Part shown: piece by piece, positions 33,365 to 44,579 of the stretch
Position numbering within the stretch: the first letter of the stretch is position 1
How the letters are laid out: every line of letters starts with the position of its first letter
From: Klebsiella terrigena
GTDB taxonomy: Bacteria > Pseudomonadota > Gammaproteobacteria > Enterobacterales > Enterobacteriaceae
Length of the DNA stretch: 64,000 nucleotides
Reading direction: 5' to 3'
Assembly: GCF_006539725.1 (NCBI RefSeq)
Contig: NZ_BJNO01000015.1
Location: 62,001-126,000 of the forward strand
Notes under the pieces: model-generated
What the model saw: the letters and a program-made list of their open reading frames with translations, nothing else
What the model was told of the DNA's origin: nothing
Database searches by the model: none
Made by a program: the position numbers and the translations under genes

Positions 33365-33396
33365 GAAAGAAAAAAGCCGACGGATTAGCGTCGGCT
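33365..33396 (-). terminator. intrinsic terminator of argG
   Basis: On the minus strand an 8-bp perfect stem (33396-33389 / 33382-33375, AGCCGACG arms) with a 6-nt loop runs into TTTTTTCTTTC. It lies 22 bp downstream of the argG stop. Confidence 0.88.
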
Positions 33397-33417
33397 GAAA
33401 GAGTAGATGAAAATAGA

Positions 33418-34800
<1,383 letters not shown>

Positions 34801-34874
34801 TTACCAGGTCCAGAACCTGTCCCATTTGACTATTCCGTTTGCCATTGAGGTTCAGGGTCATGCTTAAAAACCTT

Positions 34875-34892
34875 TATGTATAACCATACACG
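34875..34892. promoter_or_regulatory. ArgR operator (proximal ARG box) of argG
   Basis: TGTATAACCATACA (34877-34890) fits the ARG-box framework TGnAT-N4-ATnCA exactly at all fixed positions and is centred 122 bp upstream of the argG ATG. It is close to where a promoter is expected, although I could not assign a clear -10. A weak CRP-like sequence (TGGCG-N6-TCACG, 34922-34937) lies further upstream. Confidence 0.65.
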
Positions 34893-34956
34893 CCGGTCTT
34901 CTCGCGCTGTCCATGCCAAGGTGGCGTAAAAATCACGTCAAATGGGATATGTCCCT

Positions 34957-34995
34957 ATTGCATGTTTATGCACTAATAGTGAGTTTTCATTTAAT
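34957..34995. promoter_or_regulatory. tandem ARG boxes upstream of argG
   Basis: TGCATGTTTATGCA (34959-34972) matches the ARG-box framework completely; TGAGTTTTCATTTA (34980-34993) matches with two mismatches and begins exactly 21 bp downstream, which is the phasing of paired 18-bp boxes with a 3-bp spacer that binds one ArgR hexamer. The pair is 82 bp from the proximal box, close to eight helical turns, and lies about 100 bp upstream of the metY promoter on the other strand. Confidence 0.65.
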
Positions 34996-35091
34996 CATCT
35001 TTTATGGATGACAGGAAGTGATTCATTGCTTTTTTGCTAAAAAAGGGCGAGATGCCAGCATAAACGGTAACCGGACAATGTGAAAAACATG

Positions 35092-35121
35092 TTGACAAAA
35101 TATAGGGTTTATCAATACACT
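35092..35121 (+). promoter_or_regulatory. sigma-70 promoter of the metY-rimP-nusA-infB operon
   Basis: TTGACA (35092-35097) and TACACT (35116-35121) with an 18-bp spacer. The start would be near 35128, so the transcript would begin just before the tRNA-Leu 3' remnant. The rest of the argG-metY gap (34762-35212) is described under the ARG boxes, the repeat and the hairpin. Confidence 0.7.
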
Positions 35122-35136
35122 TTACCACGATTTTAT

Positions 35137-35155
35137 GTCCCGTCCTCGGTACCAA
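35137..35155 (+). repeat. direct repeat copy 2: isolated tRNA-Leu 3' end
   Basis: GTCCCGTCCTCGGTACCAA is the T-arm 3' side, acceptor 3' strand and CCA of tRNA-Leu(GAG) without the rest of the gene. It matches 31016-31034 at 18 of 19 positions; the single difference (A31021 versus G35142) changes the T-stem partner from GTGGG-compatible to ACGGG-compatible. It lies in the metY operon leader. Confidence 0.82.
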
Positions 35156-35175
35156 ATCCCAGCAGTATTTGCGTC

Positions 35176-35196
35176 TTTTACTCAATAAGAGTAAAA
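35176..35196. repeat. perfect 8-bp inverted repeat upstream of metY
   Basis: TTTTACTC / GAGTAAAA with a 5-nt loop ends 16 bp upstream of the mature 5' end of the initiator tRNA. In the transcript it would form a hairpin that could guide 5' processing. It is preceded by TGCGTC, which also occurs in the leuU terminator arm. Confidence 0.55.
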
Positions 35197-35212
35197 TATG
35201 CCACGTTTCAGG

Positions 35213-35289
<77 letters not shown>

Positions 35290-35409
35290 CTTTCCCTTTG
35301 AGTACTTTTTCAAATATACTGTGAGGACCTGGTCCTTCGTAGCCGAATTTGAAAGAATTCTCCTGGAAGTGTTCCAGATCGCAGTTGCGATCGCAGGGTT
35401 CAGTTATCT

Positions 35410-35436
35410 AAAACCCCGATTTATCGGGGTTTTTTG
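35410..35436 (+). terminator. leader terminator between metY and rimP
   Basis: AAAACCCCGAT (35410-35420) pairs with ATCGGGGTTTT (35423-35433) and runs on in T. It lies about 60 bp upstream of rimP, after two small hairpins (AGGACC/GGTCCT near 35325-35340 and GATCGCA/TGCGATC near 35378-35394). It likely separates the tRNA from the protein genes and allows partial read-through; a conserved leader has been described upstream of rimP in gammaproteobacteria. Confidence 0.8.
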
Positions 35437-35494
35437 TTATCTGACTTCAGAATAACTGGGCTATACGCCCTTTTTTTATGTCTTGGGGGTGGGT

Positions 35495-35947
35495 TTGTCC
35501 ACATTAGAGCAAAAATTAACAGAGATGCTCACTGCGCCGGTTGAAGCGCTTGGCTTTGAGCTGGTCGGCATCGAATTCGTTCGTGGTCGCACTTCCACAC
35601 TGCGCATCTATATTGATAGTGACAATGGCATCAATGTTGATGATTGTGCTGATGTGAGCCACCAGGTCAGTGCTGTCATGGACGTCGAAGATCCGATCAC
35701 CGTTGCTTATAACCTGGAAGTGTCTTCACCTGGTCTCGATCGCCCGATGTTTACCGCCGAACACTATGCGCGTTTTTCCGGTGAAGAAGTTTCGCTGGTA
35801 CTGCGTATGGCGGTTCAAAATCGCCGCAAATGGCAGGGCGTTATCAAAGCGGTAGACGGTGAAATGATCACGGTAACCGTCGAAGGCAAAGATGAAGTGT
35901 TCGCGCTGAGTAACATCCAGAAGGCGAACCTGGTTCCCCACTTTTAA
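35495..35947 (+). CDS. rimP: ribosome maturation factor RimP
   Basis: Assists 30S subunit maturation, acting early with S19 and the 16S 3' domain. From the TTG at 35495 it has 150 residues and the E. coli N terminus ([11 protein letters not shown]). Upstream TTG (35483) and GTG (35489) codons are in frame, but they lie inside or before the GGGGGTGGG ribosome-binding site (35485-35493). The [17 protein letters not shown] segment (about 56-70) is the family core. It precedes nusA by 27 bp. Confidence 0.95.
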   Translation: MSTLEQKLTEMLTAPVEALGFELVGIEFVRGRTSTLRIYIDSDNGINVDDCADVSHQVSAVMDVEDPITVAYNLEVSSPGLDRPMFTAEHYARFSGEEVSLVLRMAVQNRRKWQGVIKAVDGEMITVTVEGKDEVFALSNIQKANLVPHF

Positions 35948-35974
35948 CAGTCTGGATTGAGGTGAAAGGCCCCG

Positions 35975-37462
35975 ATGAACAAAGAAATTTTGGCTGTTGT
36001 TGAAGCCGTTTCCAACGAAAAATCGCTGCCGCGCGAAAAGATTTTCGAAGCGCTGGAAAGTGCTCTGGCAACGGCGACAAAGAAAAAATACGAGCAAGAG
36101 ATCGACGTGCGCGTGAGCATCGATCGTCGTAGCGGTGATTTTGACACCTTCCGTCGCTGGTTGGTCGTTGAAGAAGTTACCCAGCCGACTCGCGAAATTA
36201 CGCTTGAAGCGGCGCGTTACGAAGACGAAAGCATGAATCCTGGTGACTTTGTCGAAGACCAGATTGAATCCGTCACCTTCGACCGTATCACCACGCAAAC
36301 CGCAAAACAGGTAATCGTACAGAAAGTACGTGAAGCCGAGCGCGCCATGGTTGTCGATCAGTTCCGCGAGCACGAAGGTGAAATCATCACCGGCGTGGTG
36401 AAAAAAGTGAACCGCGATAACATCACTCTGGATCTGGGCAGCAATGCTGAAGCCGTGATCCTGCGTGAAGATATGCTGCCGCGTGAAAACTTCCGTCCAG
36501 GCGACCGTATTCGCGGCGTTCTGTACGCGGTACGTCCGGAAGCGCGCGGCGCTCAGCTGTTCGTTACCCGTTCTAAGCCGGAAATGCTGATCGAACTGTT
36601 CCGCATTGAGGTGCCGGAAATCGGTGAAGAAGTTCTCGAGATTAAAGCTGCCGCTCGCGATCCGGGTTCTCGTGCGAAAATCGCGGTGAAAACCAACGAT
36701 AAGCGTATCGATCCGGTTGGCGCCTGTGTCGGCATGCGCGGTGCGCGCGTTCAGGCGGTTTCTACCGAACTGGGCGGCGAGCGTATCGATATCGTCCTGT
36801 GGGATGATAACCCGGCGCAGTTCGTGATTAACGCGATGGCTCCGGCTGACGTTGCGTCTATCGTGGTGGATGAAGACAAGCACACCATGGATATCGCCGT
36901 TGAAGCGGGCAATCTGGCGCAGGCGATCGGCCGTAACGGTCAGAACGTGCGTCTGGCATCGCAGCTGAGCGGCTGGGAACTCAACGTAATGACCGTTGAT
37001 GACCTGCAGGCTAAGCACCAGGCAGAAGCCCATGCGGCAATCGATACTTTTACTAAGTATCTTGATATTGATGAAGATTTCGCCACGATGCTGGTTGAAG
37101 AAGGTTTCGCCACTCTGGAAGAACTGGCCTATGTGCCGGTGAAAGAACTGCTGGAAATCGACGGTCTGGATGAATCCACCGTTGAAGCACTTCGTGAGCG
37201 TGCGAAAAATGCGCTGACCACGTTGGCGCTGGCTCAGGAAGAAAGCCTGGGAGACACCAAACCTGCCGATGATTTACTGAATCTGGAAGGTCTGGAACGT
37301 CTGATGGCTTTCAAACTGGCTGCCCGTGGCGTTTGTACGCTGGAAGATCTCGCCGAGCAGGGCATTGATGATCTGGCTGATATCGAAGGCTTGACCGACG
37401 AAAAAGCCGGAGAGCTCATCATGGCCGCCCGTAATATTTGTTGGTTCGGCGACGAAGCGTAA
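35975..37462 (+). CDS. nusA: transcription termination/antitermination factor NusA
   Basis: Binds RNA polymerase and affects pausing, termination and rRNA antitermination. It has 495 residues, as in E. coli. In order there is an RNA-polymerase-binding N-terminal domain (about 1-125), an S1 domain (about 135-200), two KH domains (about 230-345), and two acidic repeats (about 365-415 and 440-490) found in enteric NusA. It is followed by infB after 24 bp. Confidence 0.97.
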   Translation: MNKEILAVVEAVSNEKSLPREKIFEALESALATATKKKYEQEIDVRVSIDRRSGDFDTFRRWLVVEEVTQPTREITLEAARYEDESMNPGDFVEDQIESVTFDRITTQTAKQVIVQKVREAERAMVVDQFREHEGEIITGVVKKVNRDNITLDLGSNAEAVILREDMLPRENFRPGDRIRGVLYAVRPEARGAQLFVTRSKPEMLIELFRIEVPEIGEEVLEIKAAARDPGSRAKIAVKTNDKRIDPVGACVGMRGARVQAVSTELGGERIDIVLWDDNPAQFVINAMAPADVASIVVDEDKHTMDIAVEAGNLAQAIGRNGQNVRLASQLSGWELNVMTVDDLQAKHQAEAHAAIDTFTKYLDIDEDFATMLVEEGFATLEELAYVPVKELLEIDGLDESTVEALRERAKNALTTLALAQEESLGDTKPADDLLNLEGLERLMAFKLAARGVCTLEDLAEQGIDDLADIEGLTDEKAGELIMAARNICWFGDEA

Positions 37463-37486
37463 TAAACTGTAGCAGGAAGGAACAGC

Positions 37487-40177
37487 ATGACAGATGTGAC
37501 CATTAAAGCGCTGGCCTCAGAGATTCAGACCTCTGTGGATCGCCTGATACAGCAATTTGCTGATGCAGGGATCCGCAAATCGGTCGATGACTCTGTGACC
37601 GCGCAAGAGAAGCAAACCTTGTTGACGCACCTGAACCGTGAACACGGCTCGGCGCCCGACAAGCTGACGCTGCAGCGCAAAACGCGCAGCACGTTAAATA
37701 TTCCAGGTACCGGTGGAAAGAGCAAATCGGTACAAATCGAAGTCCGCAAGAAACGCACCTTTGTGAAACGCGATCCGCAAGAGGCAGAACGCCTTGCCGC
37801 GGAAGAGCAGGCGCAGCGTGAAGCGGAAGAGCAGGCCCATCGTGAAGCTGAAGAAACGGCTAAGCGAGAGGCGCAATTAAAAGCTGAACGTGAGGCCGCA
37901 GAACAAGCTAAACGTGAAGTCGCTGATAAAGCGAAACGTGAAGCCGCGGAAAAAGACAAAGTGAGCAATCAACAAACCGACGAAATGACAAAAACCGCCC
38001 AGGCTGAAAAGAGCCGCCGTGAAAACGAAGCTGCAGAGCTGAAGCGTAAATCGGAAGAAGAAGCACGTCGCAAGCTTGAAGAAGAAGCGCGCCGCGTGGC
38101 AGACGATGCACGCCGTATGGCCGCAGAAAACGAAAAGAACTGGACCGAAACCCCAGAAACGCCTGTTGAAGAAACCTCTGACTATCACGTGACTACGTCT
38201 CAGCATGCCCGTCAGGCAGAAGACGACAACGACCGTGAAGTTGAAGGCGGTCGTGGCCGTGGCCGTAACGCCAAAGCAGCACGCCCTCAGAAGAAAGGCA
38301 ACAAGCACGCTGAATCCAAAGCCGATCGTGAAGAAGCCCGTGCGGCAGTACGCGGCGGTAAAGGCGGCAAGCGTAAAGGTTCTTCTCTGCAGCAGGGCTT
38401 CCAGAAGCCGGCTCAGGCCGTGAACCGTGACGTTATCATTGGCGAAACCATCACCGTTGGCGATCTGGCTAACAAGATGGCGGTCAAAGGCTCTCAGGTC
38501 ATCAAAGCGATGATGAAGCTGGGCGCAATGGCGACCATCAACCAGGTCATCGACCAGGAAACCGCACAGCTGGTTGCCGAAGAGATGGGCCACAAGGTTA
38601 TCCTGCGTCGTGAGAACGAGCTGGAAGAAGCGGTAATGAGCGACCGTGATACCGGCGCTGCGGCAGAAGCCCGTGCACCGGTTGTGACCATCATGGGTCA
38701 CGTTGACCACGGTAAAACCTCTCTGCTCGACTATATTCGTTCAACGAAAGTGGCGTCCGGCGAAGCGGGTGGTATCACCCAGCACATCGGTGCGTACCAC
38801 GTTGAAACTGAAAACGGCATGATCACCTTCCTGGACACCCCGGGCCACGCCGCGTTCACCTCAATGCGTGCTCGTGGTGCTCAGGCAACGGATATCGTTG
38901 TTCTGGTTGTTGCCGCGGACGATGGCGTGATGCCGCAGACTATCGAAGCTATCCAGCATGCGAAAGCAGCGCAGGTGCCGGTGGTTGTTGCGGTCAACAA
39001 AATCGATAAGCCAGAAGCGGATATGGATCGCGTTAAAACCGAACTGTCTCAGTACGGTGTAATGCCGGAAGAGTGGGGCGGCGAGTCTCAGTTCATCCCT
39101 GTTTCTGCGAAAGCCGGTACCGGTATCGACGACCTGCTGAACGCCATCCTGCTGCAGGCTGAAGTTCTGGAGCTGAAGGCCGTTCGTAACGGTATGGCAA
39201 GCGGTGCGGTTATCGAATCCTTCCTGGATAAAGGTCGTGGTCCGGTTGCAACCGTTCTGGTACGTGAAGGTACTCTGAACAAGGGCGATATCGTTCTGTG
39301 TGGCTTCGAATATGGCCGCGTTCGTGCAATGCGTAACGAACTGGGTCAGGAAGTGCTGGAAGCAGGTCCGTCCATTCCGGTTGAGATCCTCGGCCTGTCC
39401 GGCGTTCCGGCTGCGGGTGACGAAGTGACCGTTGTTCGTGACGAGAAAAAAGCGCGTGAAGTTGCGCTCTATCGTCAGGGCAAATTCCGCGAAGTCAAAC
39501 TGGCGCGTCAGCAGAAGTCTAAGCTTGAGAACATGTTCGCTAACATGACCGAAGGCGAAGTTCACGAAGTGAACGTAGTACTGAAAGCGGACGTTCAGGG
39601 CTCTGTGGAAGCTATCTCTGACTCTTTACTGAAGCTGTCTACCGACGAAGTCAAAGTGAAGATCATTGGTTCTGGCGTAGGTGGTATCACCGAAACCGAC
39701 GCGACCCTGGCTGCGGCATCCAACGCTATCCTGGTTGGCTTCAACGTGCGTGCTGATGCCTCTGCTCGTAAAGTGATTGAAGCTGAAAGCCTGGATCTGC
39801 GCTACTACTCCGTCATCTATAACCTGATCGACGAAGTTAAAGCAGCAATGAGCGGCATGCTGTCTCCGGAACTGAAACAGCAGATCATTGGTCTGGCTGA
39901 AGTGCGTGATGTGTTCAAATCGCCGAAATTTGGCGCCATCGCGGGCTGTATGGTTACCGAAGGTACGATTAAGCGTCACAACCCAATCCGCGTACTGCGT
40001 GACAACGTGGTTATCTACGAAGGCGAGCTGGAATCCCTGCGCCGCTTCAAAGATGACGTTAACGAAGTCCGTAACGGCATGGAATGTGGTATCGGCGTTA
40101 AGAACTACAACGACGTTCGCGCTGGCGACATGATCGAAGTGTTCGAAATCATCGAGATCCAACGTACCATCGCGTAA
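37487..40177 (+). CDS. infB: translation initiation factor IF-2
   Basis: GTPase that recruits fMet-tRNA to the 30S subunit and promotes subunit joining. It has 896 residues against 890 in E. coli; the difference is in the repetitive N-terminal linker (about 95-250), rich in EAEEQA- and KREA-type charged helix repeats. The GTPase G1 motif GHVDHGKT is at residues 404-411, and DTPGH and NKID follow. E. coli makes shorter isoforms from internal starts in this linker; an equivalent here is plausible but was not located. It lies downstream of nusA and upstream of a REP-like element. Confidence 0.97.
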   Translation: MTDVTIKALASEIQTSVDRLIQQFADAGIRKSVDDSVTAQEKQTLLTHLNREHGSAPDKLTLQRKTRSTLNIPGTGGKSKSVQIEVRKKRTFVKRDPQEAERLAAEEQAQREAEEQAHREAEETAKREAQLKAEREAAEQAKREVADKAKREAAEKDKVSNQQTDEMTKTAQAEKSRRENEAAELKRKSEEEARRKLEEEARRVADDARRMAAENEKNWTETPETPVEETSDYHVTTSQHARQAEDDNDREVEGGRGRGRNAKAARPQKKGNKHAESKADREEARAAVRGGKGGKRKGSSLQQGFQKPAQAVNRDVIIGETITVGDLANKMAVKGSQVIKAMMKLGAMATINQVIDQETAQLVAEEMGHKVILRRENELEEAVMSDRDTGAAAEARAPVVTIMGHVDHGKTSLLDYIRSTKVASGEAGGITQHIGAYHVETENGMITFLDTPGHAAFTSMRARGAQATDIVVLVVAADDGVMPQTIEAIQHAKAAQVPVVVAVNKIDKPEADMDRVKTELSQYGVMPEEWGGESQFIPVSAKAGTGIDDLLNAILLQAEVLELKAVRNGMASGAVIESFLDKGRGPVATVLVREGTLNKGDIVLCGFEYGRVRAMRNELGQEVLEAGPSIPVEILGLSGVPAAGDEVTVVRDEKKAREVALYRQGKFREVKLARQQKSKLENMFANMTEGEVHEVNVVLKADVQGSVEAISDSLLKLSTDEVKVKIIGSGVGGITETDATLAAASNAILVGFNVRADASARKVIEAESLDLRYYSVIYNLIDEVKAAMSGMLSPELKQQIIGLAEVRDVFKSPKFGAIAGCMVTEGTIKRHNPIRVLRDNVVIYEGELESLRRFKDDVNEVRNGMECGIGVKNYNDVRAGDMIEVFEIIEIQRTIA

Positions 40178-40247
40178 TCTTCGTCGACTGCTGGGCCGCT
40201 GCGCCTGTTGCTGCAGCCCAACATTGACAGAAGATCGCTGAAGGTAA

Positions 40248-40273
40248 GCCGGGTTAGCGAAGCGCCACCCGGC
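40248..40273. repeat. REP-like palindromic element
   Basis: GCCGGGT (40248-40254) and ACCCGGC (40267-40273) flank a GC-rich loop containing GCGAAGCGC. It resembles the GCCGGGTGGCG...ACCCGGC palindromes common in enterobacterial intergenic DNA. It sits between infB and rbfA, where it could protect the infB mRNA 3' end. Confidence 0.65.
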
Positions 40274-40282
40274 AATAATTCT

Positions 40283-40308
40283 AAAAAGGGGCTTATAGCC
40301 CCTTTTTT
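40283..40308 (+). terminator. intrinsic terminator between infB and rbfA
   Basis: AAAAAGGGGCT (40283-40293) and AGCCCCTTTTT (40297-40307) form an 11-bp perfect stem with a 3-nt loop and a T-run. Located 24 bp upstream of rbfA, it would lower rbfA-truB expression relative to infB. Confidence 0.88.
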
Positions 40309-40331
40309 GTCTTTATTCTGGAGAATTTATT

Positions 40332-40733
40332 ATGGCGAAAGAATTTGGTCGCCCGCAGCGCGTAGCTCAGGAGATGCAAAAAGAGATTGCTATCATCCTG
40401 CAGCGCGAAATTAAAGATCCGCGCCTGGGCATGATGACTACCGTCTCTGGCGTAGAAATGTCCCGCGATCTGGCCTATGCCAAAGTGTTCGTGACGTTCC
40501 TGAACGACAAAGATGAAGCCGCTGTTAAGGCGGGTATTAAAGCGCTGCAGGAAGCATCCGGATTTATCCGCTCTCTGCTGGGTAAAGCGATGCGTCTGCG
40601 TATCGTGCCGGAACTGACCTTCTTCTACGACAACTCGCTGGTCGAAGGGATGCGCATGTCTAACCTGGTGACCAGCGTGGTGAAGCATGACGATGAGCGT
40701 CGTGTGAACCCGGACGACGTCAAGGAGGACTAA
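40332..40733 (+). CDS. rbfA: 30S ribosome-binding factor RbfA
   Basis: Cold-shock protein that binds pre-30S particles near the 16S 5' helix and is needed for maturation at low temperature. It has 133 residues, a KH-like fold and the E. coli start [19 protein letters not shown]. It ends in acidic ADVKED-type residues and overlaps truB by 1 bp (TAATG). Confidence 0.96.
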   Translation: MAKEFGRPQRVAQEMQKEIAIILQREIKDPRLGMMTTVSGVEMSRDLAYAKVFVTFLNDKDEAAVKAGIKALQEASGFIRSLLGKAMRLRIVPELTFFYDNSLVEGMRMSNLVTSVVKHDDERRVNPDDVKED

Positions 40734-41677
40734 TGAGTCGTCCTCGTCGTCGCGGCCGCGATGTGCACGGCGTGCTGTTGCTGGATAAACCCCAGGGGGC
40801 TTCCAGCAATGACGTACTGCAAAAAGTAAAACGTATTTATAACGCTAACCGGGCAGGGCACACCGGCGCGCTGGATCCGCTGGCAACCGGCATGCTGCCG
40901 ATTTGCCTCGGAGAAGCGACCAAGTTTTCCCAGTACCTGCTCGATTCTGACAAGCGTTACCGCGTCATTGCCAAACTGGGTCAACGCACTGACACCTCTG
41001 ATGCCGATGGCCAGGTAGTGGAAGAGCGCCCGCTGGCCTTTAGCGATGCTCAGCTGGCCTCCGCGCTGGACGATTTTCGTGGCGAGACTCAGCAGGTGCC
41101 GTCCATGTATTCGGCGCTGAAGTACCAGGGTAAAAAGCTGTATGAATATGCCCGTCAGGGGATTGACGTCCCGCGCGAAGCCCGGCCGATTACCGTCTAC
41201 GAGCTGCTGTTTATTCGCCATGAAGGCGATGAGCTCGAGCTGGAAATCCACTGTTCAAAAGGGACCTATATTCGGACGATTATCGACGATTTAGGCGAAA
41301 AGCTTGGCTGCGGCGCGCACGTGATTTTCCTGCGCCGCCTGGCCGTCAGCAAGTATCCTGTTGAACGTATGGTGACGCTCGAACAGCTGCAGGCGCTGGT
41401 TGAACAGGCGCAAGAGCAGGATATTCCTGCCGCGCAGCTGCTCGATCCGCTGCTGATGCCGATGGACAGCCCAGCCTCGGATTATCCGTTGGTTAATATT
41501 CCCGAAACGTCGGCGGTATACTTTAAAAACGGTAATCCGGTCCGCACTTCTGGCGCGCCGAAGCAGGGCCTGGTTCGCGTAACGGAAGGTGAAGACGAGA
41601 AGTTTCTCGGTATGGGTGAGATTGATGACGAAGGCCGCGTGGCGCCGCGTCGTCTGGTCGTTGAATACCCTGTCTGA
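40733..41677 (+). CDS. truB: tRNA pseudouridine(55) synthase TruB
   Basis: Makes pseudouridine 55 in the T-loop of tRNAs. It has 314 residues with the catalytic D48 in [12 protein letters not shown] (42-53) and a C-terminal PUA-like domain (about 250-314). It is coupled to rbfA and followed by the rpsO promoter. Confidence 0.97.
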   Translation: MSRPRRRGRDVHGVLLLDKPQGASSNDVLQKVKRIYNANRAGHTGALDPLATGMLPICLGEATKFSQYLLDSDKRYRVIAKLGQRTDTSDADGQVVEERPLAFSDAQLASALDDFRGETQQVPSMYSALKYQGKKLYEYARQGIDVPREARPITVYELLFIRHEGDELELEIHCSKGTYIRTIIDDLGEKLGCGAHVIFLRRLAVSKYPVERMVTLEQLQALVEQAQEQDIPAAQLLDPLLMPMDSPASDYPLVNIPETSAVYFKNGNPVRTSGAPKQGLVRVTEGEDEKFLGMGEIDDEGRVAPRRLVVEYPV

Positions 41678-41686
41678 GGGCTGTTC

Positions 41687-41761
41687 TTGCGATAAAAGCT
41701 GGCTGCGAGTAGAATATCGCCGCCTGACGTCCGCAAAAATGTTTTAACATTTTCGGGCGTC
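41687..41761 (+). promoter_or_regulatory. rpsO promoter and leader hairpin
   Basis: TTGCGA (41687-41692) and TAGAAT (41710-41715) with 17-bp spacing, followed by a long hairpin (about 41726-41733 / 41754-41761, with AAAAATG / CATTTT extension). In E. coli, S15 represses its own translation through stem-loops and a pseudoknot in the rpsO leader; this leader is placed the same way, though I cannot confirm the pseudoknot pairing. Confidence 0.7.
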
Positions 41762-41809
41762 GCATCAGGGGTTGCTGAATTAGAGATCGGCACCCTTTCT
41801 TTCTTTTAA

Positions 41810-42094
<285 letters not shown>

Positions 42095-42110
42095 TTCTGC
42101 GAGTTTCAGA

Positions 42111-42136
42111 AAAAGGGGCCTCAGGGCCCCTTTTTT
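42111..42136. terminator. bidirectional terminator after rpsO
   Basis: GGGGCC (42115-42120) and GGCCCC (42125-42130) with a TCAG loop, preceded by AAAA and followed by TTTTTT. In E. coli the corresponding terminator is partial, so that pnp is transcribed from both the rpsO and pnp promoters. The A-run on the left gives a U-run on the other strand, so a minus-strand RNA could also end here. Confidence 0.88.
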
Positions 42137-42186
42137 CGACCAGGCGGCAGCAATTAGCTAAAAACTCATGTATTGTTGCTATTAAT

Positions 42187-42312
42187 GATCTTCGTGCAGA
42201 GGTTCGCGCGGCTAATGAGAGGCTTCATCCGCAGGGGCGGGTAAAGGTTGTCATTAGTCGCGAGGATGCAGAAGATCGGGTCATCTGACGCTATATCCTC
42301 GATATAGCGTCA
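42187..42312 (+). promoter_or_regulatory. structured pnp leader with RNase III-type stem
   Basis: The outer stem is GATCTTCGTGCA (42187-42198) with TGCAGAAGATC (42267-42277); the inner stem is CGCGGCTAATGA (42207-42218) with TCATTAGTCGCG (42251-42262), 12 bp with one G-U pair. A second hairpin, TGACGCTATATC / GATATAGCGTCA (42286-42297 / 42301-42312), precedes CTTTTT. In E. coli, RNase III cuts the pnp leader duplex and PNPase then represses its own translation; this leader has the matching architecture. Confidence 0.75.
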
Positions 42313-42335
42313 CTTTTTGATAAAAGGATAGAATT

Positions 42336-44471
42336 TTGCTAAATCCGATCGTTCGTAAATTCCAGTACGGCCAACACACCGTTACCCTGGAAACCGGCAT
42401 GATGGCCCGCCAGGCCACTGCTGCTGTCATGGTAAGCATGGATGACACCGCGGTATTCGTTACCGTTGTTGGCCAGAAGAAAGCGAAGCCAGGCCAGGAC
42501 TTCTTCCCGCTGACCGTAAACTATCAAGAACGTACCTATGCAGCAGGTAAAATCCCGGGTGGTTTCTTCCGTCGTGAAGGCCGTCCAAGCGAAGGCGAAA
42601 CCCTGATTGCGCGTCTGATTGACCGCCCGGTTCGTCCGCTGTTCCCGGAAGGTTTTGTTAACGAAGTTCAGGTTATTGCTACCGTTGTTTCCGTTAACCC
42701 ACAGGTTAACCCGGACATCGTTGCCATGATCGGTGCTTCCGCTGCGCTGTCCCTGTCCGGTATTCCGTTTAACGGTCCTATCGGCTCCGCGCGCGTTGGC
42801 TACATCAACGACCAGTACGTACTGAACCCGACTCAGGATGAGCTGAAAGAGAGTAAGCTGGACCTGGTTGTTGCCGGTACCGAAGCTGCGGTCCTGATGG
42901 TTGAATCTGAAGCAGAACTGCTGAGCGAAGACCAGATGCTGGGCGCGGTGGTGTTCGGCCACGAGCAGCAGCAGATTGTTATTCAGACCATCAACGATCT
43001 GGTGAAAGAAGCGGGTAAACCGCGCTGGGAATGGCAGCCGGAAGTCGTAGACGCCGCGCTGAATGCCCGCGTTGCAGCCCTGGCTGAAACTCGCCTGAGC
43101 GATGCTTACCGCATCACTGATAAACAAGAGCGCTATGCTCAGATTGGCGTGATCAAAGCTGAAACTATCGCCACGCTGACCGCTGAAGATGAAACCCTGG
43201 ACGCTAACGAGCTGGGTGAAATTCTGCACGCTATCGAGAAAAATGCCGTTCGTAGCCGCGTACTGGCAGGCGAGCCGCGTATCGATGGCCGTGAAAAAGA
43301 TATGATTCGTGGTCTGGACGTTCGTACCGGCGTACTGCCGCGTACCCACGGTTCCGCACTGTTCACCCGTGGCGAAACTCAGGCGCTGGTTACCGCGACA
43401 CTGGGCACCGCGCGTGACGCACAGAACATCGATGAGCTGATGGGCGACCGTACCGACTCCTTCCTGTTCCACTACAACTTCCCTCCGTACTCCGTAGGCG
43501 AGACCGGAATGGTAGGTTCACCGAAGCGTCGTGAAATTGGTCACGGTCGTCTGGCTAAGCGCGGCGTGCTGGCCGTGATGCCGACCACCGAAGAGTTCCC
43601 GTACACCGTTCGCGTGGTTTCTGAAATCACCGAATCTAACGGCTCTTCTTCCATGGCTTCCGTTTGCGGTGCCTCTCTGGCACTGATGGACGCCGGCGTG
43701 CCGATTAAAGCCTCCGTTGCGGGTATCGCGATGGGTCTGGTGAAAGAAGGCGACAACTATGTCGTTCTGTCCGATATTCTGGGCGACGAAGATCACCTGG
43801 GCGATATGGACTTCAAAGTTGCGGGTTCCCGCGACGGTATCTCTGCTCTGCAGATGGATATCAAAATTGAAGGTATCACCAAAGAGATCATGCAGGTTGC
43901 GCTGAACCAGGCTAAAGGTGCGCGTCTGCACATCCTGGGCGTAATGGAGCAGGCGATTAACGCGCCGCGCGGCGACATCTCCGAATTCGCACCGCGTATC
44001 CACACCATCAAGATCAGCCCGGACAAGATCAAAGACGTTATCGGTAAGGGCGGCTCCGTCATCCGTGCGCTGACTGAAGAGACCGGCACCACCATCGAAA
44101 TCGAAGATGACGGTACCGTGAAAATCGCAGCGACCGACGGTGACAAAGCGCTGCACGCGATTCGTCGTATCGAAGAGATTACCGCTGAGATCGAAGTTGG
44201 CCGTATCTACAATGGTAAAGTGACCCGTATCGTTGACTTTGGCGCATTCGTTGCCATCGGCGGCGGTAAAGAAGGTCTGGTGCATATTTCTCAGATCGCC
44301 GACAAGCGCGTAGAGAAAGTCACCGATTACCTGCAGATGGGTCAGGAAGTGCCGGTTAAGGTTCTGGAAGTTGACCGTCAGGGCCGCGTCCGTCTGAGCA
44401 TCAAAGAAGCAACTGAGCAGACTCAGCCTGTAAGCGCACCGGAAGCTCCGGTCGTAGAGCAGGGCGAGTAA
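42336..44471 (+). CDS. pnp: polyribonucleotide nucleotidyltransferase (PNPase)
   Basis: Phosphorolytic 3'-to-5' exoribonuclease of the RNA degradosome, 711 residues. It has two RNase PH domains (about 1-210 and 310-545), a KH domain (about 550-610, [13 protein letters not shown]) and an S1 domain (about 620-690). The start codon is TTG at 42336, preceded by AAAGGA; it gives [13 protein letters not shown] as in E. coli. The C terminus (about 695-711) is Ala/Pro/Glu-rich. Confidence 0.97.
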   Translation: MLNPIVRKFQYGQHTVTLETGMMARQATAAVMVSMDDTAVFVTVVGQKKAKPGQDFFPLTVNYQERTYAAGKIPGGFFRREGRPSEGETLIARLIDRPVRPLFPEGFVNEVQVIATVVSVNPQVNPDIVAMIGASAALSLSGIPFNGPIGSARVGYINDQYVLNPTQDELKESKLDLVVAGTEAAVLMVESEAELLSEDQMLGAVVFGHEQQQIVIQTINDLVKEAGKPRWEWQPEVVDAALNARVAALAETRLSDAYRITDKQERYAQIGVIKAETIATLTAEDETLDANELGEILHAIEKNAVRSRVLAGEPRIDGREKDMIRGLDVRTGVLPRTHGSALFTRGETQALVTATLGTARDAQNIDELMGDRTDSFLFHYNFPPYSVGETGMVGSPKRREIGHGRLAKRGVLAVMPTTEEFPYTVRVVSEITESNGSSSMASVCGASLALMDAGVPIKASVAGIAMGLVKEGDNYVVLSDILGDEDHLGDMDFKVAGSRDGISALQMDIKIEGITKEIMQVALNQAKGARLHILGVMEQAINAPRGDISEFAPRIHTIKISPDKIKDVIGKGGSVIRALTEETGTTIEIEDDGTVKIAATDGDKALHAIRRIEEITAEIEVGRIYNGKVTRIVDFGAFVAIGGGKEGLVHISQIADKRVEKVTDYLQMGQEVPVKVLEVDRQGRVRLSIKEATEQTQPVSAPEAPVVEQGE

Positions 44472-44482
44472 GGTTGCCGTTT

Positions 44483-44504
44483 GCCCTCCGCGTTTGCGGA
44501 GGGC
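44483..44504 (+). other. GC-rich hairpin between pnp and nlpI
   Basis: GCCCTCCGC / GCGGAGGGC with a GTTT loop, a 9-bp perfect stem without a T-run. It is probably a 3'-stabilising or partial-termination structure at the end of the pnp message. Confidence 0.6.
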
Positions 44505-44579
44505 GTATTACGGGCAGGACGCCTTGTTTGCAGCCGGGGAACTGGACGTTCATCCAATCGTTGTCTTCGGGAGTGGGAA

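Noticed and set aside
34991-35185. 64-codon minus-strand frame between argG and metY
   Set aside because: It would span the metY promoter and the tRNA-Leu remnant; no coding signature.
35726-37033. 435-codon open frame on the minus strand opposite nusA
   Set aside because: Antisense shadow; composition mirrors nusA codon bias and shows no domain pattern.
42139-42288. Open reading frame without ATG through the pnp leader
   Set aside because: The open frame is explained by the paired arms of the RNase III-type stem. There is no start codon with a ribosome-binding site.
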